Of a stretch of DNA of 64,000 bases, positions 59,926 to 61,729 are shown one piece after another. Made by a program: the position numbers and the translations under genes. The stretch comes from Latrodectus hesperus (lineage: Eukaryota; Arthropoda; Arachnida; Araneae; Theridiidae): positions 42,813,470 to 42,877,469 of the forward strand of contig CM075860.1 in assembly GCA_037975125.1 (NCBI GenBank). The letters are read 5' to 3'. The stretch's first letter is position 1, and each line of letters starts with the position of its first letter. The notes below the pieces were generated by a model. That model was given only the letters and a program-made list of their open reading frames with translations. It had not been told where the DNA came from and made no database searches.

Positions 59926-61528
59926 ATAAAAGAAAAATTTAGTTACTAACCATTACAAATGTTTAGTAGTTAACAGCTGTGTCATCACTTATTTAACCAA
60001 TACTGATTAAGATGCATTAAAAAATAATTTATGTATTTGCATTTCAGATTCATGCACAGTACCACACGAATTTAGAAATTTGATAAACGAATGTGCAGGA
60101 TATGGCAATGTTATAAACGAAGACGGTCGCTATTATAAAAAATTTTGGGAATCAAATCTAACAATGGCATCTAGAGTACCACCAGAATACAAGTACATGA
60201 CTGCCAGTGACTTGAATGGTTTTCCATTTTGGGGACAACTGGATTGGTATGGCGGAGGTGGCTACATTGTACCACTTACAGCTAAGCGATACACAGATGG
60301 TAAAAAGTTGATACAAAAAATGGAACATTTAGAAAAAACTGGATGGATTGACAAGGATACAAGGGCAGTTTTTGTAGAATTTGGAACGTACAATCCTCAA
60401 GTGAATCTTTTTGTAGTTATTACAATTGTGGCAGAGTTTTTACCAGGTGGTGGAATAGTACCTTACTATCACATCGATCCTATAAGATTACTGCACTACC
60501 ACACGGGAGCTGGACTATTACAGTTGCTTTGTCAGATTGGTTTTATACTTTTCACCATATTTTATGCTATTTGTTTGCTTAGTGACACTTGCAAGCAAGG
60601 GAAGAAATACTTTTCAGAATATTGGAATCTGGCTGAGTTAGCTAATGTATTGGCTTCATTCGCCATCATTGGTGTGGAAATTTACAAATTAATCATCACA
60701 CAAAGGATTTTAGCTATATTTACAGCCACAAAAGGGACTGGTTATATCAAACTTCAAGAAGCTCTACTACTTGATGAATCTTTCTGTTATCTGATAGGAT
60801 TCTTAATGTCTTTGGCAACTCTAAAATTCCTAAAACTAATGAGATTTAATAAAAGAATAGGAAGCATGATTTCTACTGTTCGTCGGTGTGCTGAAGAACT
60901 TAAGGGGTATGGTGTTTGCCTAATGATTACATTCATTGCTTTTGTGTGCCTTTTCTGGATGACCTTAGGTAGAGGAGTTCGTGAATTTTGTTCATTTATA
61001 AGTTCATTTGAATCTTCAATCAGTATGCTGCTGAAAAAGTTCAACTACTATGAAATGGAGAGTGCATCGCCAATTTTGGCACCACTGGCATTTTTTACAT
61101 TCGCTTTAACAGCATCTGTTATATTGGTGAATATCCTCCTTACCATCATCATTCAGTCTTTTGAAGAAGTGAAACAAGATGCTAGCCTTCAAAACAGCGA
61201 ATACCAATTGTTTGACTTCATGCTCAGGCGATTGAAACTCTTGCTTGGTATCGGTAAAGAGAAAAGCAAAGTCCTACCAATTAATCTCTCCACAACAACA
61301 AAGAATGATAAAGATGTTCTTGATTCTTTCAATGGAAAAGTGGATCGGTTGCTCGATTTTATTAACAGTGTGTATTTAGATGACCAAATGGACATCGAAT
61401 TCCTAAATAAGTCACGCAGTCAACTGGAAAATCAACTCAAAAATACACATTTCCATAAAAAGAAATCTATTCCAAGAAAGATACCAAGATATCAATCACT
61501 ACACATGAAGAAATTTTTAGATTTTTAA
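3758..61528 (+). CDS. Polycystin-1 (PKD1-like) family protein, C-terminal part, 16 exons
   Basis: Sixteen exons splice into one open frame: 3758-3837, 7450-7580, 8892-9018, 20600-21011, 23847-24082, 28203-28427, 32057-32158, 33292-33407, 38254-38419, 41834-42112, 42185-42311, 46289-46587, 50177-50300, 54806-55056, 57944-58115, 60048-61528. Numbering from the first whole codon gives 1441 residues. In order: end of the REJ-side ectodomain (1-112), GAIN domain (about 113-345) with GPS cleavage between L344 and T345, TM1 (373-394), PLAT domain (about 404-525), TM2 (582-601), TM3 (625-646), TM4 (712-737), TM5 (748-776), TM6 (843-862), extracellular polycystin/TOP domain (863-1100), TM7-TM11 (1103-1319) and a cytoplasmic tail. 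Known for the family: 11-TM membrane receptors that pair with PKD2-type channels, often in cilia. The N-terminus is missing because exon 1 begins in mid-codon. Orthology to PKD1, PKD1L2 or PKD1L3 cannot be settled here, so no symbol is given. Confidence 0.95.
4308..4560 (+). repeat. SINE-1B copy, old
   Basis: Begins with a tRNA-like head (tctagtgatcagcgtgcc, then a B-box-like gggtttgaatcc) and continues with the SINE-1 body (tctctctcttgtc, gtgaatggttgcct). It ends in the variant 3' part shared with 34542-34821 (caccaaat..cag, gtggagcagc). Diverged from the 20131 copy. Exact ends unclear. Confidence 0.75.
4954..5564 (+). repeat. SINE with non-tRNA-like head, inserted in the hAT element
   Basis: Bounded by a perfect 13-base duplication aagaaaagaaagt at 4941-4953 and 5565-5577, with a (CAA)n tail. 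The 3' part (agagcaaagtcgtactttc ... cttggcttgtccaagtgtca) is the same module as in SINE-1 and SINE-2, but the 5' part (from gagctccagtgattcag) is different. The middle is tandemly duplicated. Confidence 0.85.
5108..5505 (+). repeat. 206-base tandem duplication inside the SINE
   Basis: The unit starting tctgtgacgtccaaa at 5108 recurs at 5314 with few changes and includes one copy of most of the SINE 3' module, so this insertion carries the module twice. Confidence 0.9.
6032..7025. other. Intron 1, no feature recognised
   Basis: AT-rich intronic DNA with no repeat family or coding text that I can identify. Confidence 0.4.
7026..7150. repeat. Compound CT/TA microsatellite
   Basis: A CT run (7026-7047) passes into TA with a few interspersed ACATA units. 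A hairpin-forming segment (7149-7212) follows directly. Confidence 0.95.
7450..7580 (+). CDS. Polycystin exon 2 (ectodomain)
   Basis: Follows the acceptor cctctttag and ends at gtaagc. It has 43 codons ([15 protein letters not shown]...) plus two bases of a split Lys codon completed by exon 3. Enters in phase 0 and leaves in phase 2. One possible N-glycosylation site (NIT) fits an extracellular position. A 22-base stretch of this exon (7534-7555) recurs inverted at 8455-8476 in the next intron. Confidence 0.8.
7998..8350. repeat. Dispersed repeat R2, copy 1 (unclassified)
   Basis: Text such as tgttgccatgggaacaaga and gttgttatagcaacc ... actacttggcatga has a diverged counterpart at about 41480-41760. 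No ends or coding text identified. Confidence 0.5.
8393..8458. repeat. Perfect 26-base inverted repeat (hairpin)
   Basis: acatataggcacccttttttc and its complement form arms at 8393-8418 and 8433-8458 around a 14-base AT loop. The right arm runs into a 22-base inverted copy of exon 2 sequence (8455-8476). Confidence 0.9.
8892..9018 (+). CDS. Polycystin exon 3 (ectodomain to GAIN)
   Basis: Acceptor ctttcgcag, donor gtaagg. One base completes a Lys codon, then 42 codons ([15 protein letters not shown]... to ...TTPIGMV) end in phase 0. The text reads directly into exon 4 (AVKWSS), the usual approach to the polycystin GAIN domain, so no exon seems to be missing from the 11.6-kb intron that follows. 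Confidence 0.85.
9152..9384. mobile_element. MITE with about 30-base terminal inverted repeats
   Basis: gggctcagatgcc..tataatccaggat at the left pairs with atcctggattata..gcatctgtgcc at the right. TA lies on each side (9150-9151 and 9385-9386), which fits a Tc1/mariner-type target. No coding capacity. Confidence 0.75.
9415..10306 (-). mobile_element. Internally deleted mariner element, copy 1 (892 bp)
   Basis: About 30-base perfect terminal inverted repeats (ttaggttggtgcgtatgaaa...) with TA duplications at 9413-9414 and 10307-10308. Same length and nearly the same sequence as 38477-39368 on the other strand. Confidence 0.95.
9656..10117 (-). pseudogene. Mariner transposase, catalytic core deleted
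   Basis: From [17 protein letters not shown] it keeps the N-terminal helix-turn-helix pair ([30 protein letters not shown]). It then jumps from RLNVCSSL to [18 protein letters not shown]. The segment holding the first two catalytic aspartates (about 130 residues in full mariners) is missing; the last Asp (SPTDF) remains. A tta-to-tga change truncates the frame relative to copy 2. Confidence 0.93.
10995..11401 (+). pseudogene. Merlin transposase, N-terminal part
   Basis: Reads [15 protein letters not shown] ... [18 protein letters not shown] ... NNYMREICV ... KIGVP in one frame, interrupted by stops at 11141 (tag) and 11330 (tga, replacing the expected Trp of DWNNYMRE). The cysteine pairs (C-x4-C in KCSVATC) of the N-terminal zinc-binding region are visible. 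The frame resumes exactly at 13929 after the inserted element. Confidence 0.85.
11402..13928 (-). mobile_element. P-like (THAP) transposon inserted in Merlin
   Basis: Inverted ends cagggctagggaaa (left) and its complement (right), with further inner matches (agggctg.ctca; tgtcaccgg). Flanked by ggtgtacct at 11393-11401 and 13929-13937: a 9-base repeat, or 8 bases if one terminal base belongs to the element. P elements make 8-base duplications. About 2.5 kb. Confidence 0.9.
11718..13803 (-). pseudogene. P-element-type (THAP9-like) transposase, broken
   Basis: Minus-strand pieces in order. A THAP zinc finger (13606-13770: CAVATC...HRFPKEN; 13381-13605 after a frameshift: RVCSEHFD). A coiled coil and [22 protein letters not shown] (12908-13147). 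The C-terminal P-element region (12351-12656: [19 protein letters not shown]; 12002-12364; 11718-12110: [10 protein letters not shown]). The catalytic RNase-H-like core between 12656 and 12908 is almost absent, and there are several frameshifts. Non-functional. Confidence 0.88.
13929..14348 (+). pseudogene. Merlin transposase, catalytic part (ISXO2-like DDE)
   Basis: Continues [20 protein letters not shown] ... LYSDSWRAY ... [13 protein letters not shown]. The three catalytic residues of IS1595/ISXO2-type transposases are in EIDES, YSDSW and QTIER. Broken by a tag at 14157 and a tga at 14346, so the copy is inactive. Confidence 0.9.
14652..15115. other. Intron 3, no feature recognised
   Basis: AT-rich spacer between the Merlin element and a TA array. 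Confidence 0.4.
15116..15180. repeat. TA/CA microsatellite
   Basis: TA repeat passing into CA repeat, directly against the left end of the Tc1 element. Confidence 0.95.
15181..16605 (-). mobile_element. Tc1-like element, copy A
   Basis: Ends cactactggccattaaaatt and its complement, each bordering a TA-type microsatellite. 1425 bp, close to a full Tc1 element. Same family as 53183-54577. Confidence 0.95.
15316..16457 (-). pseudogene. Tc1-like transposase, frameshifted (copy A)
   Basis: In order on the minus strand: first helix-turn-helix (16167-16457, [20 protein letters not shown]), second helix-turn-helix (16010-16192, [15 protein letters not shown]), then the DD34E core with FTDESRFC (15632-15991), FQQDNARPH and [11 protein letters not shown] (15316-15903). 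The three catalytic residues are present but in different frames. A 29-base tandem duplication at 15771-15828 causes one shift. Confidence 0.93.
16606..16684. repeat. TA microsatellite
   Basis: About 79 bases of TA at the right end of Tc1 copy A. Confidence 0.97.
16685..18648. other. Intron 3, no feature recognised
   Basis: About 2 kb of AT-rich DNA without identifiable repeat ends or coding text. Confidence 0.4.
18650..19190 (-). pseudogene. LINE 3' remnant (RNase H end and zinc-knuckle tail)
   Basis: The minus strand encodes [21 protein letters not shown] followed by [20 protein letters not shown], a C-terminal CCHC-type pattern of jockey-like non-LTR retrotransposons. Upstream in another frame the end of an RNase H domain can be read ([19 protein letters not shown]). 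5'-truncated and frameshifted. Confidence 0.75.
19200..20119. other. Intron 3, no feature recognised
   Basis: AT-rich spacer between the LINE remnant and SINE-1. Confidence 0.4.
20131..20444 (+). repeat. SINE-1, full-length, with 11-base target duplication
   Basis: The tRNA-Arg-like head (gtctagtggtcagcgtgcc, then B box gggttcgaatccc), body (gaatggttgcctaccctata), 3' module (agagcaaagtcgtactttc ... gcttggcttgtccaagtgtc) and (CAA)n tail are all present. The duplication acattgaaact at 20120-20130 and 20445-20455 is perfect, so this is a fairly young LINE-mediated insertion, 145 bases before exon 4. Confidence 0.95.
20600..21011 (+). CDS. Polycystin exon 4 (GAIN domain)
   Basis: Acceptor tcttctgcag, donor gtgaat. 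It has 137 codons plus one base, residues 113-249, forming most of the GAIN subdomain upstream of the GPS. The exon is clearly richer in G and C than most other exons of the gene, mainly at third codon positions. A long antisense open frame (20533-20985) is a by-product of that composition and not a gene. Confidence 0.93.
21302..21593 (-). repeat. SINE-3 copy
   Basis: Minus-strand head with A-box-like tagttggttagggc and B-box-like gagttcaaatccc; the 3' part reads gggctaggtacagggaagc. A 14-base near-duplication caccagg(g/a)cctagt lies at 21288-21301 and 21594-21607. Confidence 0.8.
21605..21850 (+). repeat. tRNA-like head and body, possible further SINE
   Basis: A B-box-like cccgagttctatccc sits 45 bases after a weak A box, followed by short tcctacatattcttgtaat-type repeats. 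Family not matched elsewhere in the window. Confidence 0.35.
21886..22188 (+). repeat. SINE-3 copy with (CAA)n tail
   Basis: Head ggcctggttaatgaggg / gagattgagtccc, body ctggccgcaatgtcctccag and ggtggcaggtcaagtcttg, 3' end gggctaggtacagggaagta and (CAA)n. Same family as the minus copy at 21302. Confidence 0.8.
22195..22610 (+). pseudogene. LINE 3' remnant
   Basis: The frame at 22200-22436 reads [22 protein letters not shown] and [18 protein letters not shown], the C-terminal tail of a non-LTR retrotransposon, then an untranslated 3' part ending gaaataaagaataat. 5'-truncated. Confidence 0.65.
22618..22745 (-). repeat. SINE-3 fragment
   Basis: gggctctaccagctaggcag and cacctccaaatgtatcat match the 3' half of the other SINE-3 copies. 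The head is missing. Confidence 0.7.
22746..23846. other. Intron 4, no feature recognised
   Basis: AT-rich, no identifiable repeat or coding text. Confidence 0.4.
23847..24082 (+). CDS. Polycystin exon 5 (GAIN domain, pre-GPS)
   Basis: Acceptor tttttattcag, donor gtaact. Two bases complete a Gly codon, then 78 codons, residues 251-328. The end of the exon ([12 protein letters not shown]) carries the Trp and Cys that precede the GPS in GAIN domains. Leaves in phase 0. Confidence 0.93.
24216..24305. repeat. 36-base imperfect inverted repeat (mini-element)
   Basis: gtaacctcgttaccaaac at 24216 pairs with gtttggtatcgagattac ending at 24305; about 31 of 36 positions match around an 18-base loop. 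The centre (agtcaaaatattatgacc) looks like a Tc1-type terminus. Confidence 0.8.
24385..24500. repeat. Dispersed repeat R3, copy 1
   Basis: ttcggtttgtttgttgttc, ctaattagacgaggactta and agtggaatccgaacta have counterparts at 35140-35255. Class unknown. Confidence 0.55.
24628..24934 (-). repeat. SINE-1, full-length, minus strand
   Basis: Mirror copy of 20131-20444, with tail (GTT)n at the left and head at the right. A 10-base duplication tcggctttgt lies at 24618-24627 and 24935-24944. Confidence 0.93.
24945..26098. other. Intron 5, no feature recognised
   Basis: No feature identified. A few longer open frames (24925-25164, 25178-25420) match no family I know and lack splice context. Confidence 0.35.
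26099..27419 (+). mobile_element. piggyBac-like element, truncated
   Basis: The left end cctcttcgcgacgggcgag follows TTAA (26095-26098). A diverged complement, ccttttcatgacggggcg, ends at 27419, where the flanking TTAA has changed to tcat. At about 1.3 kb it is roughly half a full piggyBac element. Confidence 0.75.
26577..26769 (+). pseudogene. piggyBac transposase C-terminal cysteine-rich domain
   Basis: The frame reads [20 protein letters not shown], then [12 protein letters not shown] and [19 protein letters not shown] before a stop. The C-x2-C ... C-x4-C-x3-C-x4-H order is that of the piggyBac zinc-binding tail. The catalytic domain is not recognisable upstream. Confidence 0.88.
27731..27905 (+). 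pseudogene. Decayed duplicate of the GPS exon (polycystin exon 6)
   Basis: In intron 5, 27760-27833 closely matches the centre of exon 6. The frame reads [17 protein letters not shown] and then continues to a tga where exon 6 continues into TM1. An in-frame taa sits just upstream, at the point where the exon text becomes unrecognisable. Weaker similarity (cttttgacg...cattac) continues to about 27905. No convincing acceptor and donor frame it. It looks like a local duplication of exon 6 that has decayed, not an alternative exon. Confidence 0.8.
28203..28427 (+). CDS. Polycystin exon 6: GPS cleavage motif and TM1
   Basis: Acceptor tttgttttag, donor gtgata; 75 codons, residues 329-403. The segment [12 protein letters not shown] is a complete GPS: paired cysteines and the HL/T site where GAIN domains self-cleave between Leu344 and Thr345. 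A hydrophobic segment at 373-394, flanked by ARWKDKK, is TM1. The catalytic His and Thr are intact, so cleavage should be possible. A decayed second copy of this exon lies upstream at about 27731-27905. Confidence 0.95.
28428..29040. other. Intron 6, no feature recognised
   Basis: AT-rich spacer before repeat R1. Confidence 0.4.
29041..30060 (+). repeat. Dispersed repeat R1, copy 2
   Basis: Counterpart of 2405-3479 from gctgacccagccacgcgtg onward. Its distinct 3' end (gtttcggaggagtatggcaa ... gtgacacgagaattttatat) is of the kind I associate with RTE-type LINE tails. Confidence 0.7.
30202..30245. repeat. TA microsatellite
   Basis: About 44 bases of TA. Confidence 0.95.
30246..31702. other. 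Intron 6, no feature recognised
   Basis: No repeat ends. A 118-codon frame at 31192-31548 is Lys/Asn/Phe-rich, as expected from AT-rich DNA, and is not called. Confidence 0.4.
31703..32044. repeat. Degenerate minisatellite next to the exon 7 acceptor
   Basis: About ten diverged units of 29-37 bases built on tttttatgaatacattctttt run up to 12 bases before the splice acceptor of exon 7. Confidence 0.8.
32057..32158 (+). CDS. Polycystin exon 7 (start of PLAT domain)
   Basis: Acceptor attattttcag, donor gtaaat; 34 codons, residues 404-437. The end of the exon ([17 protein letters not shown]) is the first beta strand of the PLAT (LH2/lipoxygenase-like) domain in the first intracellular loop. A degenerate minisatellite ends about 12 bases before this exon. 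Confidence 0.92.
32980..33025 (-). repeat. SINE 3' tail fragment
   Basis: ttgctgttgttgttatttatgacacttgga matches, on the minus strand, the tail end of the shared SINE module (aagtgtca...CAA). Fragment only; string given in part for recognition of ttatgacacttgga. Confidence 0.55.
33292..33407 (+). CDS. Polycystin exon 8 (PLAT domain)
   Basis: Acceptor caccttttcag, donor gtctga (GT but otherwise weak); 38 codons plus two bases of a split Arg codon, residues 438-475. [19 protein letters not shown] is the PLAT core found in polycystins. Confidence 0.93.
33408..34529. other. Intron 8, left part, no feature recognised
   Basis: AT-rich, nothing identified. Confidence 0.4.
34542..34821 (-). repeat. 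SINE-1B with 12-base target duplication
   Basis: tRNA-like head at the right (ggattcgaacccagg on this strand), SINE-1 body, and the variant 3' part shared with 4308-4560. Perfect duplication atctttttagtt at 34530-34541 and 34822-34833. Confidence 0.92.
35140..35255. repeat. Dispersed repeat R3, copy 2
   Basis: ctaattagaccgggacctac and gtggattccgaaccactac correspond to 24385-24500. Confidence 0.55.
35256..36596. other. Intron 8, no feature recognised
   Basis: AT-rich, no repeat ends or coding text. Confidence 0.4.
36597..36922 (-). repeat. SINE-2 copy
   Basis: Minus-strand tRNA-like head (B-box-like gttcgatttcc within 36855-36880) and a body carrying gatggcaccaccaga and ctccctcaattttgaca. 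The 3' module begins at the left (caagagcaccaagaaggtga). The tail is truncated. Confidence 0.82.
37010..37954 (-). mobile_element. Tc1-like remnant, copy D (N-terminal half)
   Basis: The minus strand encodes diverged text ([21 protein letters not shown], 37027-37311) parallel to copy B ([16 protein letters not shown]). The terminus-like tggccaacagtgta at 37941-37954 matches the copy B end. The catalytic half is missing. Confidence 0.65.
38254..38419 (+). CDS. Polycystin exon 9 (PLAT domain)
   Basis: Acceptor ttttcaatcag, donor gtaagt; one base completes Arg, then 55 codons, residues 477-531. [14 protein letters not shown] and [12 protein letters not shown] are the PLAT strands, and EYEF-like and [10 protein letters not shown] text closes the domain. 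A mariner element sits only 57 bases downstream of the donor. Confidence 0.94.
38477..39368 (+). mobile_element. Internally deleted mariner element, copy 2 (892 bp)
   Basis: Perfect terminal inverted repeats and TA duplications at 38475-38476 and 39369-39370. It has the same 892-bp length as copy 1 with very few base differences, and starts 57 bases into intron 9. Confidence 0.95.
38666..39241 (+). pseudogene. Mariner transposase, catalytic core deleted (open frame)
   Basis: An open frame of 191 codons from MNSADIRV to FLRQASTL, stop at 39239. Both helix-turn-helix motifs and the last catalytic Asp are kept. The block with the first two Asp residues is deleted in frame between RLNVCSSL and [10 protein letters not shown]. 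The intact frame means a DNA-binding protein without cutting activity could still be made. Confidence 0.93.
39371..41479. other. Intron 9, no feature recognised
   Basis: AT-rich. A small set of diverged direct and inverted repeats built on cacttttaaagagacgat lies at 41255-41325; otherwise nothing. Confidence 0.4.
41480..41760. repeat. Dispersed repeat R2, copy 2
   Basis: tgttgacatggaaacaagac and gttactatagcaactaccac correspond to 7998-8350. Confidence 0.5.
41834..42112 (+). CDS. Polycystin exon 10 (PLAT-TM2 linker and TM2)
   Basis: Acceptor ctcatttcag, donor gtaagt; 93 codons, residues 532-624. The segment [20 protein letters not shown] followed by the hydrophobic run at 582-601 is a hallmark of the polycystin-1 family just before and within TM2. 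The exon is G+C-rich like exon 4. Confidence 0.95.
42185..42311 (+). CDS. Polycystin exon 11 (TM3)
   Basis: Separated from exon 10 by only 72 bases, the shortest intron of the gene. Acceptor ctgttgcag, donor gtaagc; 42 codons plus one base, residues 625-666. [20 protein letters not shown] is TM3, followed by a basic cytoplasmic segment ([12 protein letters not shown]). Confidence 0.94.
42312..44168. other. Intron 11, left part, no feature recognised
   Basis: AT-rich. A short gaacctagata repeat at 43513-43553 is the only structure seen. Confidence 0.4.
44171..45629 (-). mobile_element. Tc1-like element, copy B (second family)
   Basis: Ends cactgctggtcacccaaatc and (complement) cactgctggccactgaaaat, TA on each side (44169-44170, 45630-45631), 1459 bp. 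Related to copies A and C but clearly a different family. Confidence 0.92.
44279..45211 (-). pseudogene. Tc1-like transposase, broken (copy B)
   Basis: N-terminal helix-turn-helix text (44960-45211: [19 protein letters not shown]), then pieces around the catalytic core (44584-44790: [22 protein letters not shown]; 44279-44597: [19 protein letters not shown]) in different frames. Confidence 0.85.
46289..46587 (+). CDS. Polycystin exon 12 (TM4 and start of TM5)
   Basis: Acceptor cttttgtattag, donor gtaagt; 99 codons, residues 668-766. A hydrophilic loop ([16 protein letters not shown]) is followed by TM4 (about 712-737) and the family signature [20 protein letters not shown], which begins TM5. 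Confidence 0.95.
46588..50176. other. Intron 12 (3.6 kb), no feature recognised
   Basis: The longest stretch of the window without an identifiable transposon. AT-rich with no coding text; frames at 48027 and 48443 are low-complexity. Confidence 0.4.
50177..50300 (+). CDS. Polycystin exon 13 (end of TM5, acidic loop)
   Basis: Acceptor aattttacag, donor gtgagt; 41 codons plus one base, residues 767-807. [12 protein letters not shown] completes TM5. A strongly acidic stretch ([18 protein letters not shown]) follows in the cytoplasmic loop. Confidence 0.92.
50950..51375 (+). pseudogene. LINE 3' remnant, copy 1
   Basis: Frame text [17 protein letters not shown] and [11 protein letters not shown] parallels the neighbouring copy (PPVHY ... 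ARFRSGH); both end in a DLV-stop. The fragment seems to end near taataacagcaac. Confidence 0.6.
51376..52690 (-). mobile_element. Tc1-like remnant, copy E, cut by a LINE fragment
   Basis: On the minus strand, 52182-52690 reads text like [27 protein letters not shown] and [12 protein letters not shown]; 51376-51472 continues with GGGSVMI. These are parts of one Tc1 transposase in the right order, separated by the 51485-52169 LINE insertion. Many stops. Confidence 0.7.
51485..52169 (+). pseudogene. LINE 3' fragment: RNase H and zinc-knuckle tail, with 12-base duplication
   Basis: 5'-truncated non-LTR retrotransposon. An RNase H domain ([32 protein letters not shown]) is followed, after a frameshift, by [30 protein letters not shown] and [14 protein letters not shown], then a (CAA)n tail. 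The target duplication acatgtaccagg at 51473-51484 and 52170-52181 is perfect. Confidence 0.9.
53183..54577 (+). mobile_element. Tc1-like element, copy C
   Basis: Same family as copy A: ends cactactggccattgaaatt and its complement, TA at 53181-53182 and 54578-54579, 1395 bp. Confidence 0.95.
53244..54401 (+). pseudogene. Tc1-like transposase, frameshifted (copy C)
   Basis: First helix-turn-helix (53244-53657, [20 protein letters not shown]), second region (53558-53842) and catalytic region (53802-54401) with [17 protein letters not shown] and [11 protein letters not shown] all in one frame. A deletion after ENVWSMV (bases present in copy A are missing) shifts the C-terminus. Confidence 0.93.
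54806..55056 (+). CDS. Polycystin exon 14 (TM6 and start of TOP domain)
   Basis: Acceptor gtgtgtttcag, donor gtaaga; two bases complete Asn, then 83 codons, residues 809-891. A basic, helical cytoplasmic segment ([12 protein letters not shown]) leads into TM6 (843-862). The extracellular polycystin domain opens with [14 protein letters not shown]. Confidence 0.95.
55300..55830 (+). promoter_or_regulatory. Possible solo LTR (promoter and poly(A) signal)
   Basis: A TATA box (tataaata, 55511-55518) is followed about 300 bases later by AATAAA (55821-55826), in a less AT-rich island between coding exons. This spacing suits a retrotransposon LTR, but I found no duplicated target site or internal retroelement sequence. 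Confidence 0.35.
55831..57440. other. Intron 14, no feature recognised
   Basis: AT-rich DNA without identifiable elements. Confidence 0.4.
57445..57795. repeat. Higher-order minisatellite in intron 14
   Basis: The short motif cctccagcatcgaacatttc recurs at least five times, embedded in a longer unit starting tattatgtcttagatac (57448, 57575 and, shortened, 57724). The minus strand would read repeats of MFDAGG. Confidence 0.9.
57944..58115 (+). CDS. Polycystin exon 15 (TOP domain)
   Basis: Acceptor tttttttgcag, donor gtaatc; 57 codons plus one base, residues 892-948. [15 protein letters not shown] and [10 protein letters not shown] are conserved polycystin-domain strings; the latter precedes the disulfide-bonded loop that begins in exon 16. 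Confidence 0.95.
58205..58609 (-). repeat. SINE-2, longest copy
   Basis: Head at the right (minus: gtagccttgtggttagggc, B box gggttcgattccc), body, and the shared 3' module with a tail of degenerate CAA repeats at the left (gttgttgtagttgttactta). Confidence 0.88.
58610..59570. other. Intron 15, left part, no feature recognised
   Basis: AT-rich DNA, nothing identified. Confidence 0.4.
59582..59850 (+). repeat. SINE-5 (tRNA-like head, different body)
   Basis: A-box-like tataatggtaatagc and B-box-like gaggtttgaccc, then a body with actcagccttacatcccatc and gttgataaaactgatta. The body resembles a conserved SINE core that I associate with other invertebrates. Single copy here. Confidence 0.55.
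59874..59920. repeat. TA microsatellite
   Basis: About 47 bases of TA following SINE-5, 127 bases before exon 16. Confidence 0.96.
60048..61528 (+). CDS. Polycystin exon 16: TOP domain, TM7-TM11, C-terminal tail
   Basis: Acceptor gcatttcag; 492 codons and the stop taa at 61526-61528. One uninterrupted exon carries the rest of the TOP domain (loop cysteines at 951 and 964; [17 protein letters not shown] at 1054-1070), TM7 (1103-1127), TM8 (1143-1166), the S4-like TM9 (1192-1213, [12 protein letters not shown]), TM10 (1236-1256), a pore-helix region (1266-1290), TM11 (1293-1319) and the cytoplasmic tail. [18 protein letters not shown] (about 1375-1392) could form a short coiled coil, as in the PKD1 tail. 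Two lysines (1278-1279) lie in the filter region. Confidence 0.97.
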
Positions 61529-61666
61529 ATTTCTCTTTAATGAATTGCATACTTATTAATAACTGCATGATATAAATTTGTTACTGTGGACACATATTGC
61601 ATTTTCCCAAATAATTAATATTTGCAAATGTATTGTTATAAAATGCATTTTCAAGTATAAAGTATA

Positions 61667-61672
61667 AATAAA
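61667..61672 (+). terminator. Poly(A) signal AATAAA of the polycystin gene
   Basis: Canonical hexamer 139 bases after the stop codon, followed within 20-50 bases by a GT-rich stretch (about 61694-61725), the usual layout of a metazoan cleavage site. Confidence 0.7.
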
Positions 61673-61729
61673 GCAATGCACTGAATTGAAAGATATTGTA
61701 TGTTTTATTTATATGTTAATGTGAGCAAT

